Shown piece after piece: positions 1 through 10,625 of a DNA stretch of 64,000 nt. Where the stretch lies: the NCBI GenBank assembly GCA_023055355.1, contig JALJCS010000030.1, positions 248,001 through 312,000 on the forward strand. Direction: 5' to 3'. The notes under the pieces are model-generated. The model was not told the origin of the DNA. It made no database searches and saw only the letters and a list, made by a program, of their open reading frames with translations. Origin of the DNA: Agelaius tricolor. Its lineage: Eukaryota; Chordata; Aves; Passeriformes; Icteridae. The position numbers and the translations under genes are program-made. Position 1 is the stretch's first letter. Each line of letters starts with the position of its first letter.

Positions 1-150
1 CATTTTGAAGCCATTGCCCATTGTCCTGTCTCCAGAGTTGCTAATGAAGAGTCCCTCTCCTGCTTCCCTTCAGATATTGGAAGGTGTTTTGAGGTCTCCA
101 TGCAACCTTCTCTTCACCAGGCTAAACAGCCCTCATTCTCTCAGCCTGTG
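1..150 (-). mobile_element. CR1: CR1 LINE 3'-region fragment, cut by window edge
   Basis: The + strand reads as the complement of the conserved CR1 3' region, including the stretch around 118-147 (CACCAGGCTAAACAGCCC then CTCTCAGCCTG). The duplicate at 61551-61933 shows the rest of the element. It is 5'-truncated, and an LTR is inserted at its upstream end. It is non-coding. Confidence 0.85.
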
Positions 151-1347
151 TGTCATGGCTTGACACTGGGACAATGCCATTGCCCCCATGAGTATACTCT
201 CTCCCTGGTGTCTGCTGTGAGATGTGACCAGGAATAAGCAAAGCAGGCTCCCACTTAGGAAAAAAAAAAATAACTAAACTACAAGGGAAAGGAGAAAAAA
301 AAAAAAAGAAACACACAAGGAAAATGAAAACTTCACAAATACATCTCCTCCTCCTCCTCCCCAAATTCCCAATACAATACATCCCCCAAATCATCGACTC
401 TTGGTCCAGCACCACCCTTCAGAATACTCAATCCTCAGTTCATCAAGAGGAGAAGGAGTCCTTCTTGTGCCAATGGTGACCTCTTCCTTTCATGTCCACT
501 GCTCTCACCACTGAACACAGACCAGAGCTGCTTCTAGGGTCGACTTTTAAGGATGCTTCGTCCCACTGCAAAAAGGCACAGTCTCAACTTTGGGACATCT
601 GTCCCCCCCATATTTTTCACCCCCTGGGGCCGAGGGGTACCCACACCGAACCCTCTTGGTCCTGAGGCATTGCCTCCCCCTAGAATGCAGTCCCTGTATC
701 ACAAGGAAACATGGCTCTGTCCATGGCTACACACAAAGAGTCCAGCATAAGCTACTCCATCATCTCTTCCACCTGCGTTCTTCTCTATTTCTCTCGTGGC
801 CCATTTCCTCGTATCTCCTCTATATCTCTCTTCTCATTCAACTCCAGGAGGATTAGCATTTTTCCATCATCCAAGAAAAGGGTTAAAAATCTGAGGCTCT
901 GTCTGTCCAGAACTCCCATGGCTGCCCTGCCAGGCACCTTCTTGCACTCCCCTCTTCTCCTTCTCAGCCGGCCAAGAACAGGCACCAGCTCTCTCTCTAT
1001 CTCTCCTGGGGGGGCGGGGGGGGGCTGCCCGATGCCTCTCAGTGCTCCTCCACCCTTCCATCCTGCAGGGGCCTTCACCTCCCTTCTGGCCAGGGCCCCA
1101 GCCTACCTCACCCGGCCGGGTGGCTTCCCCTGCCCCGCCCAGCCCGCAGCCAGGCAGGGGAGATCTGAACCTTTCCCTGACCGGAACCCAAGAGAGCCTC
1201 CCAGGGGAGAGCCCTGCTTTTAACCCTGTTTTCTCAGAGGCGCATCCAATGTCCCAATGGCCACATTAGGTGCCAATATTAAAATCTGAACATCCATTGG
1301 CCTAACCACAGCATCCCAGAAAACACATTTCCTGTCAAACCACCACA
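151..1347 (-). mobile_element. Solo ERV LTR, TSD CTGTG
   Basis: Read on the minus strand the element begins TGTGGTGGTTTGACAGG and ends CAAGCCATGACA, the TG...CA form of an LTR. It is flanked by an exact 5-bp target-site duplication, CTGTG at 146-150 and 1348-1352. About 1.2 kb long, it holds A-runs (257-305 on +), a CTC-repeat (346-360) and a C/G-rich block near 1010-1025. No retroviral coding sequence adjoins it, so it is a solo LTR left by LTR-LTR recombination. A 5-bp TSD fits ERVL-like rather than alpha- or betaretroviral (6 bp) elements. The family name is unknown to me. Confidence 0.88.
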
Positions 1348-1352
1348 CTGTG

Positions 1353-2993
1353 GGATATGCTCTTGTCCTGAATACTGAACTGCAGTATTGTCTGATGATT
1401 TTTTGAATCCTTTGAAGGCATTTGGAATTCTTTTTCAGCCTTAAATTAGACTAAATAGCTTTGATTTGTGGGTATTGAGCAACAGAAATCACTACCCTGG
1501 CTTGCCTTTTTTACAGCTCCTTTCCGTGGGAGACTCGCTGCAAACGTCACAGCTGGTGAGACAGTGGGCACACCATCATTCTGAAAGAGCTTTGCACAGT
1601 AAACATAGAGGAGGATTAAATATTGAAATGCAGGTGACAGGAGCTGCCCAATGGACTCTGCTGGTGGAAATCAAATACTAGTCTAGTCTTTTGAAGGCAA
1701 ATAATTCCTCCCAATGAGGCCAGACAGGCTTGTTTGCCTTTGAATCTGAGCATGTGGACAGTAGTGGATGGTCTACAGGTTGAAAACAGTGTAGATACTT
1801 CTCCTTTTTTTCAATAGTGGCTCAGAAACTGAAAAGGCAGCTATAAAATGGTAAATACATCCCTACAGATTCAAAAATGGTTGTTCTTAAGTTGCATCTC
1901 CACCATAACAACAAATTGTTAGAACTAAAATACAGATGGGAATTTTATAGCTTCTCAGAAATGAAGCAGGAATTGGCCAATGGGCCTTAGCAGTAGCTAC
2001 AAGTTTTTCAGCATGAGGCATCTCAAAAGTATTTTAACCGTACAGAACTTTTCTGTACTTTTGGCCTTTTATCTCAAGGATGCATCAAAAAAAAAAAAAG
2101 GAAAAAAACCCCAAGAAAAATAAAAAAGAACAAACCCTACCAAATATATATATATATATTACATGACTAAGATAATAAGCACAATCAGTAACATATATAG
2201 AAACAGAACCCAATGTTTTTAACTTTCAACCTTGTCTTCTCAACACACTCTCGAAAATGGAATTGTTTCCCTATCTGCCTTGAAACATTTTGGAGCAAAA
2301 AACACTCTAAGGTCCTGATAGGTGTTTTGGTCAAAAATCCCTTCTTCTGGTTTTCTGTCCAGAAGCAGAGTAATGGAGGGGAAAGCTGGTAGCTGGCCAA
2401 AGGAGGTAGGAAGAGTAATCATCATCCACAACACTGGGGCTAAAGAAATTTCCACAGAAAATTACCTGCCTTATTACTTGTTCATGGGTTGGGTTGAAAG
2501 CTCAGAATCTGTTGCCATGTTTCCCATCCCTCGAATGTTCTATTTCACAGAATTCGAGCCTCTCAAACATCAGTCCTGCCAGAACAGCCTGCCATGTGCT
2601 GTCATAGGGGATCTGCTGATGCCCACTGACTCTTACCAGTCTAGTGCTCGTCACTGTTGCAGATCAAGAACTACTGAATAGTTCTGATGAATGCTCTTAG
2701 AGTGGTTGAAAACAAGGAAAGAATGACTAGACATTTGTATGATCAAATCCCCTGATGGAATAAAAACAGGCCAGGACAACAAGCTTAATAAATGTATTCA
2801 TTGTCATAAGAAGGGAGATGAAGGGTCCAAAAGATTACTTGCATACTTACTGTTCTAAATCCCTTGTTATCTGGTAAATTGCAAAGGATGCCCGGCTTTC
2901 ACCAAAATGCAAATCAGATTAAAATGTGAAGCCTTACACTTTACTGGATATAAAACTTCATCATCCATTTTTAAATCTTAGAGATTGCGATGT
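1353..2993. other. Unannotated AT-rich DNA
   Basis: No gene, known repeat or RNA structure is recognised. It includes an A-rich tract (about 2087-2135) and a short (AT)n run (about 2143-2158). Bases up to 2215 belong to the duplicated end segment. Short open frames here lack codon bias or recognisable domains. Confidence 0.6.
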
Positions 2994-3593
2994 TGTCCTG
3001 GTTTAGGGCAAATTTGGAGGAGAATTTCCAAATTAGGGCCCCTCCCCGCAACTGGTTCGGGAAGGATTCCTCAGAGAGAAGTGGAACGAACCTGTTTATT
3101 TAATAGGCACAGCACCCCCCAGCACGCAAAAGGAACAATTCCGGATGACACCGCTCTGAAAAAGATGACAAATTCAGAAAGTCTCTCTTGGGGGGGTGCT
3201 CACTCTCTTCTCAGTCCCTCCAGTGCTGCGCCAGCTGCTGCAGGCCACAAGGTGCAAACTCTCGGTGTTTCCCAGGTCCCAGTCCGGAGCAGGTTCAAAA
3301 TGGTCAGTAAAAGGAAAGGAGAAATGGTCCAGGAAGAAATTTGGACAGTTTAGCTAAACTAGCTAATGAGCAAAAGCAAGCAGAAGCGAAGCAAGCAAGA
3401 GTGAGAGAGAGCAAAGCGAAAAGCAAAAGCAGGAAAAGCAAAAGCTGCAGTCTCTGTGTCCCGCCAGGCTGATAAGAAAACCAAAACAAAACATTCCCTC
3501 TTCAGAGCCAGTCTTAAAGGTACAGAACATAATATCCAACATTCACAGAACACATGAATGGGGATACAAGCATCATAATGTCACCCTAGGACA
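2994..3593 (-). mobile_element. Solo LTR, family X, TSD GATGT
   Basis: On + it runs from TGTCCTGGTTTAGGGC to CACCCTAGGACA. In its own (minus) orientation it is TGTCCTAGGGTGACATT...CCTAAACCAGGACA. A perfect 5-bp TSD, GATGT, lies at 2989-2993 and 3594-3598. An AATAAA polyadenylation signal on the minus strand (near 3095-3102) and an A/G-rich stretch of AAGCAAA-like repeats (3365-3450) mark its internal layout. It is the simplest copy of family X and the reference for the composite copies at 17038 and 20224 and the + strand copy at 29640. No internal proviral sequence remains. Confidence 0.92.
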
Positions 3594-3598
3594 GATGT

Positions 3599-5529
3599 AT
3601 TTCCTATTAATACCTTAATATTAATAAGCTTTAGAGCTGGAATTCAGAGGGAAAAGAAAGCTATTTTGAATTCATTCTATTCAATCATCTTGTCTGGACT
3701 GTCTCTTCCTGCTTTTCACTTCTGAAACTCTGTATGAAAGGCATAGAGTTCTGGATTAATTCTTTTCAACAGTTTCCCCTGTTATTCTTCTTTCAAGGCA
3801 AACCTGAAAAATCCACACTTTCTTTCCCAACCACTTCTAAAATTCCATTGAGAAGCAAAAAAAAAACCCCATCAAACAACTAAATCTCTGCTCCAATTTG
3901 TAGGAAAAAACCCCATGCCATTAACTGCTTTCCTAACATTTTCTTTCTCTTGTATTAATATGGCAACCTTTTCTTGCTTTTATAGATTAGAACCAAATTC
4001 TTAAAGCTATAAGGAAACACAGGTTTACTGTAGCTGATTCTGAGATACAGTAGTCCAGCAAGGAGTTCAGACCTCAAAAGAAGAGTCTGTACCACAAGAT
4101 TCAGCACAACGTTGAGACATATTAGCTATTGTTCAAGAAAAGCCGCCAAAATGAAACTGCTTAGACTTCTATACTATCATGGGTGCCTGCTTCCAGAACC
4201 TGACCTAAGTTGCTGGAAACTAGCTGCAATATGACTGCAAACAATGCTGCGAATGTAGGACATTGTTATTCTTCTCTTCCATTGAAAACCACAAGTGGAG
4301 TTGCGTCATTTTCTTAAAAATTCTCTATTTCCTTCCAAACTGGTAAAATAATGATAAATAAAGTGTTCTGTTCATACAGTTTAAATCTAATAATGTTCAA
4401 AATGAAAAAAAAAAAGAAATTCATTCAGATATGGTCTGCAATAATACAGCCGAGACAAGAGGAACCAGTCTGGCCTACAAAATAAAGTGAAGCAGAATTT
4501 GGGAATTTGGAACACCTTACGATGTAATATTTAAAGAAAAAAAAGAAATAAAATGTAACCTACCCAAACTCAATCAGTGATGCACCGCCAGAGAAAAAAG
4601 AACTCATTACTACTAATATTTCTTTCATTCTCAGACAAGAAGTTAAATTATCCTCTTGAATGCACGGAAGATTGTTGCGAAAGACAGCAGCCTTCTTCTT
4701 TACAACATATTCTTCAGAACTCCAGGAGACAAATCATTAGAGCGATGAGGCTCTTTCTCTCTGTAAAACTTCCAGAGCATAGCCAATACTATATTCCTTT
4801 AGAGATCCTCACCGCCCTGGGCGACTGGTGGATAGTCTACAGCTCCAGTACATCAGCCAGACACTCTGCCTTATTTAGCTTGGCTACTGCAGCAAGGACA
4901 TCATCTCTACTGGCTTTCTATCCAAAATATATGCAAGGCACAACAAAGAATATACCCAAAACACTGAGCACAGCCTATGGCCTTCAAAACAAAAATCTCA
5001 CGATGGCAATACTGGATCTTCTGATCCAAACCATCAGGAAACATTTCTTTAGAGGCGAAAAAAGCTCCTGTTGATTGTACAAAAACTAGTTATGTAAACC
5101 AGAGTTGCATGACCCAGTATTTCTATTGAACTGGAACTATTTTGATCAATATTATGGATCCATTTCTTTTCAGGGCATTTGGTAAAAAATGTAAAGTATA
5201 GTTTAAAAGGAATTATTGGATGCGTACTAAGTACTAGGGATTAGTTAAGGTGTTGGTTTTGCATGGCTTGGTTTTTGGTGGGGAGGGAAGAAGCCAGCCA
5301 CAGAAGTGAATCTTTTGTGAAAAGCTCCTAGAAGCTTCCTCCATGCCTGGCAAAGTGAATCCCTGCTTGGCACTAAGAACAGACATGCTGCTAAGCCAAT
5401 TAGACAAGCAGTAATATATTTAAGAAGGAAATCAAAACTGCGGCCAATTAACTTTTAAGTTTGCTAATTTTTTGGTTGGCACCTCTTCTGGTTTGAAAGC
5501 AAAACCAGCAAGAGATGCTGTCGCTGTTG
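3599..5529. other. Unannotated DNA
   Basis: AT-rich, with no recognised transposon or gene. A 165-codon open frame at 4577-5074 (+) has no domain I recognise and no splice-site or promoter context. I treat it as chance. Confidence 0.5.
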
Positions 5530-6144
5530 CAGTGTGTGTTTTTGATTGTAATGCAGTTTGAGTAGTCAGTTTGATAATACTTCCTGCTTTGTGCTGTTGG
5601 AGCATATTTTATTATTAAGGGATTGTTCCTTTCCCCCCCATGTTGTTAGTTTTTGCCCTAGTTGTCCATCTCCCCAAAGACCTGCCCTTTTGTTCCCTTT
5701 TCCTCCTCCCACTGAATGTCAATCCCTCCCCAAGCCTGCCCCTTTCTCTAGAAACTTCCCTATCAATTTTATAGTCTTCAAAACCCCATTGGTTTGTTTA
5801 AGTTATTCTCCTCCCCTGTAGTCCCCTATTGGCTTAAACATTGTATTCCCCGCCTTGTGGTCCACCCCCAGTTGCTCCCAGTGTGTTCAAGATTGTATCC
5901 TCCTCTGGGACCTCTCCCCATTTCTAAGTTGATGTATGCATTTGGGTCAGTGTCTTTGTGTCCCTGACCCTCCAGGGAAGAAACTCCTTTGGAAAACATA
6001 CAGAAGACCTCTCCCTGTTCCTTGTCCCTGCCCTCGGCGCAGTCCTATCCCCAATGCAGTCCACCTGTGTCATAGAGCAGCTGTGCCCTACAGCTGCACC
6101 CTGGATTCGCCAGCTTTCTGGGGGCAGCCCACTCTGGCTGTTGG
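5530..6144. other. Pyrimidine-rich block, possibly LTR-derived
   Basis: From about 5625 to 5930 the + strand is dominated by CCTCCC/TTTCCC runs and contains CCCCATTGG and CCCCTATTGG CCAAT-like motifs, as in LTR promoters. It abuts the LTR-like element at 6145. I could not find matching ends or a TSD, so an LTR origin is only suggested. Confidence 0.3.
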
Positions 6145-6717
6145 TGTCAGGAGCTAGTCGGTCTGAAGAAATCCAGCATGGCAGCAAGACTCCAAGTCAG
6201 AAATACAATTTATTAGGAAAAGGGGAAAAACCAAATACATGCAATAATACAAAAGAAAAACCACGGACAGAATACAACCTGTCACCCTGCTAGTTAGGGT
6301 GGTGGCAGCAGTCCGGATGAAATGGCCTTGTTGAAGTGGTGATCCTGTAGAAACCATCTGGTAGCTCTTGTCCTCTGAAGACCAGTGGGTGAGGGTGGCC
6401 GTTCCTCTAGGAAGCCAGTGGAAAGACTGCTTGTGGTGTCCCAAAACTCAGATTATATCCAGCTGGGGATGCTTAGCTCCTGCCCCCTGGGCAGAGCATC
6501 TTGCAATGGGCTCAAATTGTTCTGAGTCATGCGGTGGTTCCTTGATTAGCCTTTAAACAGAAATGGCTCCTGCAGGGAGTCATCTCTGAATCATGTGGCA
6601 AGACATGGATGGCCCCGTTAAGAGATAAGGAGATAAGGAAAAAAACGATGCCCCTCCCGGTTTCAGCAGCTCTTGAGGTTGGGAGCAGAAAACATTTTTA
6701 TATTGTAGCCTAGGACA
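6145..6717 (-). mobile_element. LTR-like element, no TSD found
   Basis: On the minus strand it starts TGTCCTAGGCTACAATATAAAAATG and ends GACTAGCTCCTGACA, giving LTR-like TG...CA ends. The minus strand carries AATAAATTG (near 6205), a candidate polyadenylation signal. The first nine bases match the start of family X, but the body differs. The flanks (GTTGG and ATACA) do not match, so it may be one LTR of a deleted provirus or an LTR with decayed flanks. Confidence 0.6.
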
Positions 6718-8349
6718 ATACAGGATGAATGCTTTTGCATTTGCAGGAAGTTTGTGTGGATTTGAAAAGCATCCTTATAGCAGAGGCACAAAAGTATTCT
6801 CCTACCCTTTTAAATCATCTTCAAACCAAGCAATTCTCACAATAAGGTAGCGCATGAATGACTTGCAAGTGAGTTGAAGAAACACGGCAAAGATAAGTAG
6901 TGTTCAACTGCAGGGAATCGTGTAGGGACACCATACCTTTATATACCTTTATATTTTAAATCAGGAAGCATGGATGGACCGTTTTTTTCCCCTTAGTTGA
7001 CTACAGAACCAGCGGTCCCTTGCGGGAGGGTGTTTGGATTCAAGATGACACTGGCAGCTAAGAGCATGGCTACATAGAAGGTGCTACTTTGAGACCAGAA
7101 CATTCAACTACTTCAAGGCAGATAGGAGAATAGCTGACTAGTGACAGCTCTGAGCAGAAGAGTCTGTGGCTTATCCTGTGGGACCAATAGTAAGACATTT
7201 CAATTGAAAAACCCCATTCATTTCCAAGGAGCAAACATCAGTAAAAATAAAAGGTCAAGTAAAGACACCCTAGTGCTCTTCTTATCAGAAGCATGTTCCT
7301 CCATATGAGAGTATTTAGGAAAGGACAGTCCATTCATAAAGAAAGGTGTGCCAGTTAGAAAACCTGTAGAACAATACAAGACAAACTCACACAATATACA
7401 TCCTCAAATGCAAAATGAAGAAATAATCATTTCAAGCTTCCGTGGAATTAATTGCATTTTATTTGTTCTTTTCATTTCAGCTGCTCTCAAGTTATTTTTT
7501 AAGACTGAATTTTATGAATTCAGCAAAGCTCTCTTTCTGAATGTCTGCATACCCCTATAAAACACTGAGGTGACAAAGAGAACGGCAGTGGAAGGAAACC
7601 TGGTCCACCTCCCCCTCCTTGAAGCTTTAGGCCAGCGAGTGATTAGAATTTAGTCACTTCATTTGCTTTACCAAGAGAGAATGTTTTCCAGCCTTTATCT
7701 TTCCTTTTGGAGCTGATTCACTTTGTAGTCATAAATTCTTGACTCAGTTGGTGAGAAACAATGGCATTACAGCCGTGGATGTTAAAGTGCACTGATGGGC
7801 AATGAAGTTTTCATCTTCAGGTCCTTGCTTCAGTAAATCTTCCAAATTCATCAGAAAGAAAGTTCCCAACCAGTAATCCCCACTCAAATGACCTAATTCA
7901 AATGGTTTGTAGGCATAAGAGGCATCAAGCAGGTGCTGTCATCTGTTAGGGGAATAGCCAGCCAGTACATGATTGTCTAGTTAGGCGGCAACAATTTTGG
8001 AAAGAATTTAGTTTTTTTGTATTGCAAGTGAATGGTCAATACATTTTATTAGTGGATACGGGTAAAAGAATGTCTTCTGCATCCTTTCAGAGGGGAAGCT
8101 TCCCTAGATCTAAAGCTGCTCAGCTCCACGATAGGATGCTTTGTCTGAAAAGGGAACTCAAGTCTTTGTCCTTTTGGATTGCTTCCATAGTTTTTCACTC
8201 ACTCTTCAGGTAGCTGTTAATATGTTCTGTTATCCCTTGCAAACTTTTATGGGCATAGTCACTGAATTGGTATGTATTCCATGAAGTCCACAGGCCCTGT
8301 TGAGATGCAGCCACAGGTCTCAAGGGTGTTAGCAGATGTTATTCTGAGG
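6718..8349. other. Unannotated DNA
   Basis: No gene or repeat is recognised. Composition is AT-rich and intron- or intergenic-like. Confidence 0.5.
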
Positions 8350-9025
8350 CCACTCCTAATGATTTTTGATGGATCATAGTGACTGAGGAAAGTGCCCAAA
8401 GACTGGATGAAAGCAAATGTCACCCATCTTGGAAAGAGGCAACTAGGAGGACTTGGAAAAGTACAAGCCAGCCAGCCAGCCAGCGTCATTTTTATCCCCA
8501 GGAAGTTGATGGAGCAGCTATTGCTGGAAAGCATTGCCAGGCACATGAAGGAGGACAAAATAACCTAGTCAGCATGGATTTACCAGGGGAACTTGATGCT
8601 GAACAACTTTTTAAACTCCTCTGATGAATCAACTTGCCCGGTAGATGAAGGGAATATTGTCTGCCTGGGCTTCAGGAAGGTTTTGGACATTTATCTACGT
8701 GGCAGCACACATATATCCCAGAAGTGTGCAAAGAGGAGGGAACCAGTGTCTTTTCAAGGATGCTCAGTGAAAAGACAAGAGGCAGTAGGCACACACTGAA
8801 ATACAGGAGATTGCCTGTGCACATCACCAAATGATTTTTTACTGTGAGGGCGACTGAACCACGGCACAGACTGCCCAGAAAGATGGTGGAGCCTGGATCT
8901 TTGAAGACATTAAAAGTACACCCAGATATAATCCTGGGCAAGAGGCTCTAGGTATCCTGGTTTAAGCAGGGGGGTTGGACCTGGTGAGCCCCACTGACGC
9001 CTTCCACTCTCGTTCATTCTGTGCT
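8350..9025 (+). mobile_element. CR1: CR1 LINE remnant with internal deletion
   Basis: The first part (8390-8700) matches the CR1 reverse-transcriptase ORF region: CCCAAAGACTGGATGAAAGC, then a GTCAGCATGGATTTACCAGG stretch at 8568-8587. The second part (8740-9025) matches the 3' region, with a TTTACTGTGAGGGCGACTGA stretch at 8837-8856, a GGGGGGTTGGACC stretch at 8970-8982, and the terminal TTCATTCTGTG. Sequence between the two parts is missing compared with the usual order, and there are many frame breaks. A short (CAGC)5 run sits at about 8469-8484. It is non-functional. Confidence 0.85.
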
Positions 9026-10479
9026 AGTGAATTCTCTTAGAGATGCATTTCAAGCACTGGCATGACAAAGATCTGTGCAGAGAGAGATCCAAATGGATAT
9101 GGGATCTAAGTTCCTTAAGTAGTGCTCAAGAAGAATGCAAAACTCTGGGATAAGTGTCTCTTCCATAACTGAATCCCTTTCATGGGAAAATTCCCCAGCT
9201 ATAGAAAGATCTTCTGATAGGCATGCTTAAGACTGACACTGGCTGAGCAAATTTCTCCCTATGTGTGTTTAAGACCAATTAGGATCTTCACCAAGAGTGT
9301 TGTCAACATAGTCACAGAATGTATATTGTTAAGAAGGGACAACTTACATCAGAATGGCAAATATTGGTCCACAAAATGTATTAATGTATGGGAACTATCT
9401 ACTTGGGTTGAAAATAAAAAGAAAGAGTTAGTCTTTATTTATCAATTCCATCGCAATATTGATGAGGTAAGAAAAAGACCTTAGTCCTTAACCTTCTTAA
9501 CTCAAGCAAAGATTTTTAAAAATTCCTTGTAAAAAATGTATCCTAATTATCAGACTATGAAACAATTTTAGTTGGGAAAAAAGATCCAAAATTGTGTAGA
9601 TAGTGGTAAAGAAGCCAAGAAAATAGGTAAGAAACAAAAAGAGAGCAAAAGAGTCAGCTTCAGTCTGCAAGCTCGTTCTAGAAGTAATCTGCTAGAAAAA
9701 GGAACCCCCAGTTGAATTTCCAATGGATTCATGCACTTGATTCAGTAACTAGTCAATGTAAAAACCAATCCTTTTGTACAACTTCTCCCAGCAACAAAAA
9801 CCCCAACAGCTTGACACCACCATCATGCCTGTCCCAGATGTATTTTAAAAGAAATTATGCTTTCTTGAAACTCTATTTGCATAAAAGTTGCAAGACATTG
9901 GAGGGATTCTCCACATTCTCATTTCTCCATGTGGCTTGAAAGTCTATTTGATAAAATATGCAACAAAGCATATGATTTATAAGGTAGGGTAAAATGGATG
10001 ATTTGGGAATTGATCTCTTGTTGATATTAAACTTCATATCCACTCTCTGTGAAGTTTCTAAAAGAAATGATGGAGCTGAGGCATGAATCTGCCACAACAA
10101 GTGTTAAGCAAACATACACACTCGCCTTCACATGCCCCCCTTCTACACACACCTAGGCCCACACAGAGGTCAGCATAGCAGATGATGAACACCTTCTTTG
10201 GCACTTCATGAAATCCTGACATGAGGAAGTGTTGAAATACAGAGATTTTGTCCCGTGTAGAAACCCATCCCATGTATTTTATGCTGTAATTCTTCTCTCT
10301 TTTAAAATTTGCTATCTTCTGCATAGTTTTCATTAACCTGTTACAGTAGTGAAAATCACAGATCAAGGTAATTTTGTAACACTTTGATTTTACCCCAAGA
10401 GCTGAGGGAAAACTTGCTCCTATACTTGAATCTGAGTTTCTTCTAGATTCCAACTTTGTTTCTCTACCATCAAGAGTCT
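9026..10479. other. Unannotated DNA
   Basis: AT-rich, with no recognised element or gene. Confidence 0.5.
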
Positions 10480-10625
10480 CCTGTGTTGCTGCTCAAAGCC
10501 CCATCCAACCTGACCTTGAATACTTTCAGGGATGGGACACCCACTACTTCTCTGGGCAACCTGTTCCAGTGTTCCAGCACCCCCACAGTAAAAAAAGTCT
10601 TCCTTTCATCTAATATGTGTCAGAA
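10480..10625 (-). mobile_element. CR1: Short CR1 3'-region fragment
   Basis: The + strand phrase CATCCAACCTGACCTTGAAT followed by TTTCAGGGATGGGACACCCA and CTCTGGGCAACCTGTTCCAG is the complement of the CR1 3' region. The fragment is about 145 bp, truncated at both ends. Confidence 0.85.

Larger units (their letters stand above)
1..2215 (+). repeat. Left copy of 2.2-kb terminal direct duplication
   Basis: This segment aligns end to end with 61784-64000 in the same orientation. By eye I count about six substitutions plus a 2-base length difference in an A-run (13 A near 2087, 15 A near 63870), which is roughly 99.7% identity. Both copies share the same LTR insertion and TSD, so the duplication is younger than that insertion. 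The match runs off both window ends, so its real boundaries are not visible. It is either a tandem duplication with a period of about 61.78 kb or an assembly duplication. Confidence 0.95.

Noticed and set aside
711..1223. 170-codon open frame within the duplicated terminal LTR, also at 62494-63006
   Set aside because: It lies inside a non-coding solo LTR. Its presence in both copies is due to the recent duplication.
4577..5074. 165-codon open frame as a host gene
   Set aside because: No recognisable domain, no promoter or splice context, and composition like the surrounding non-coding DNA.
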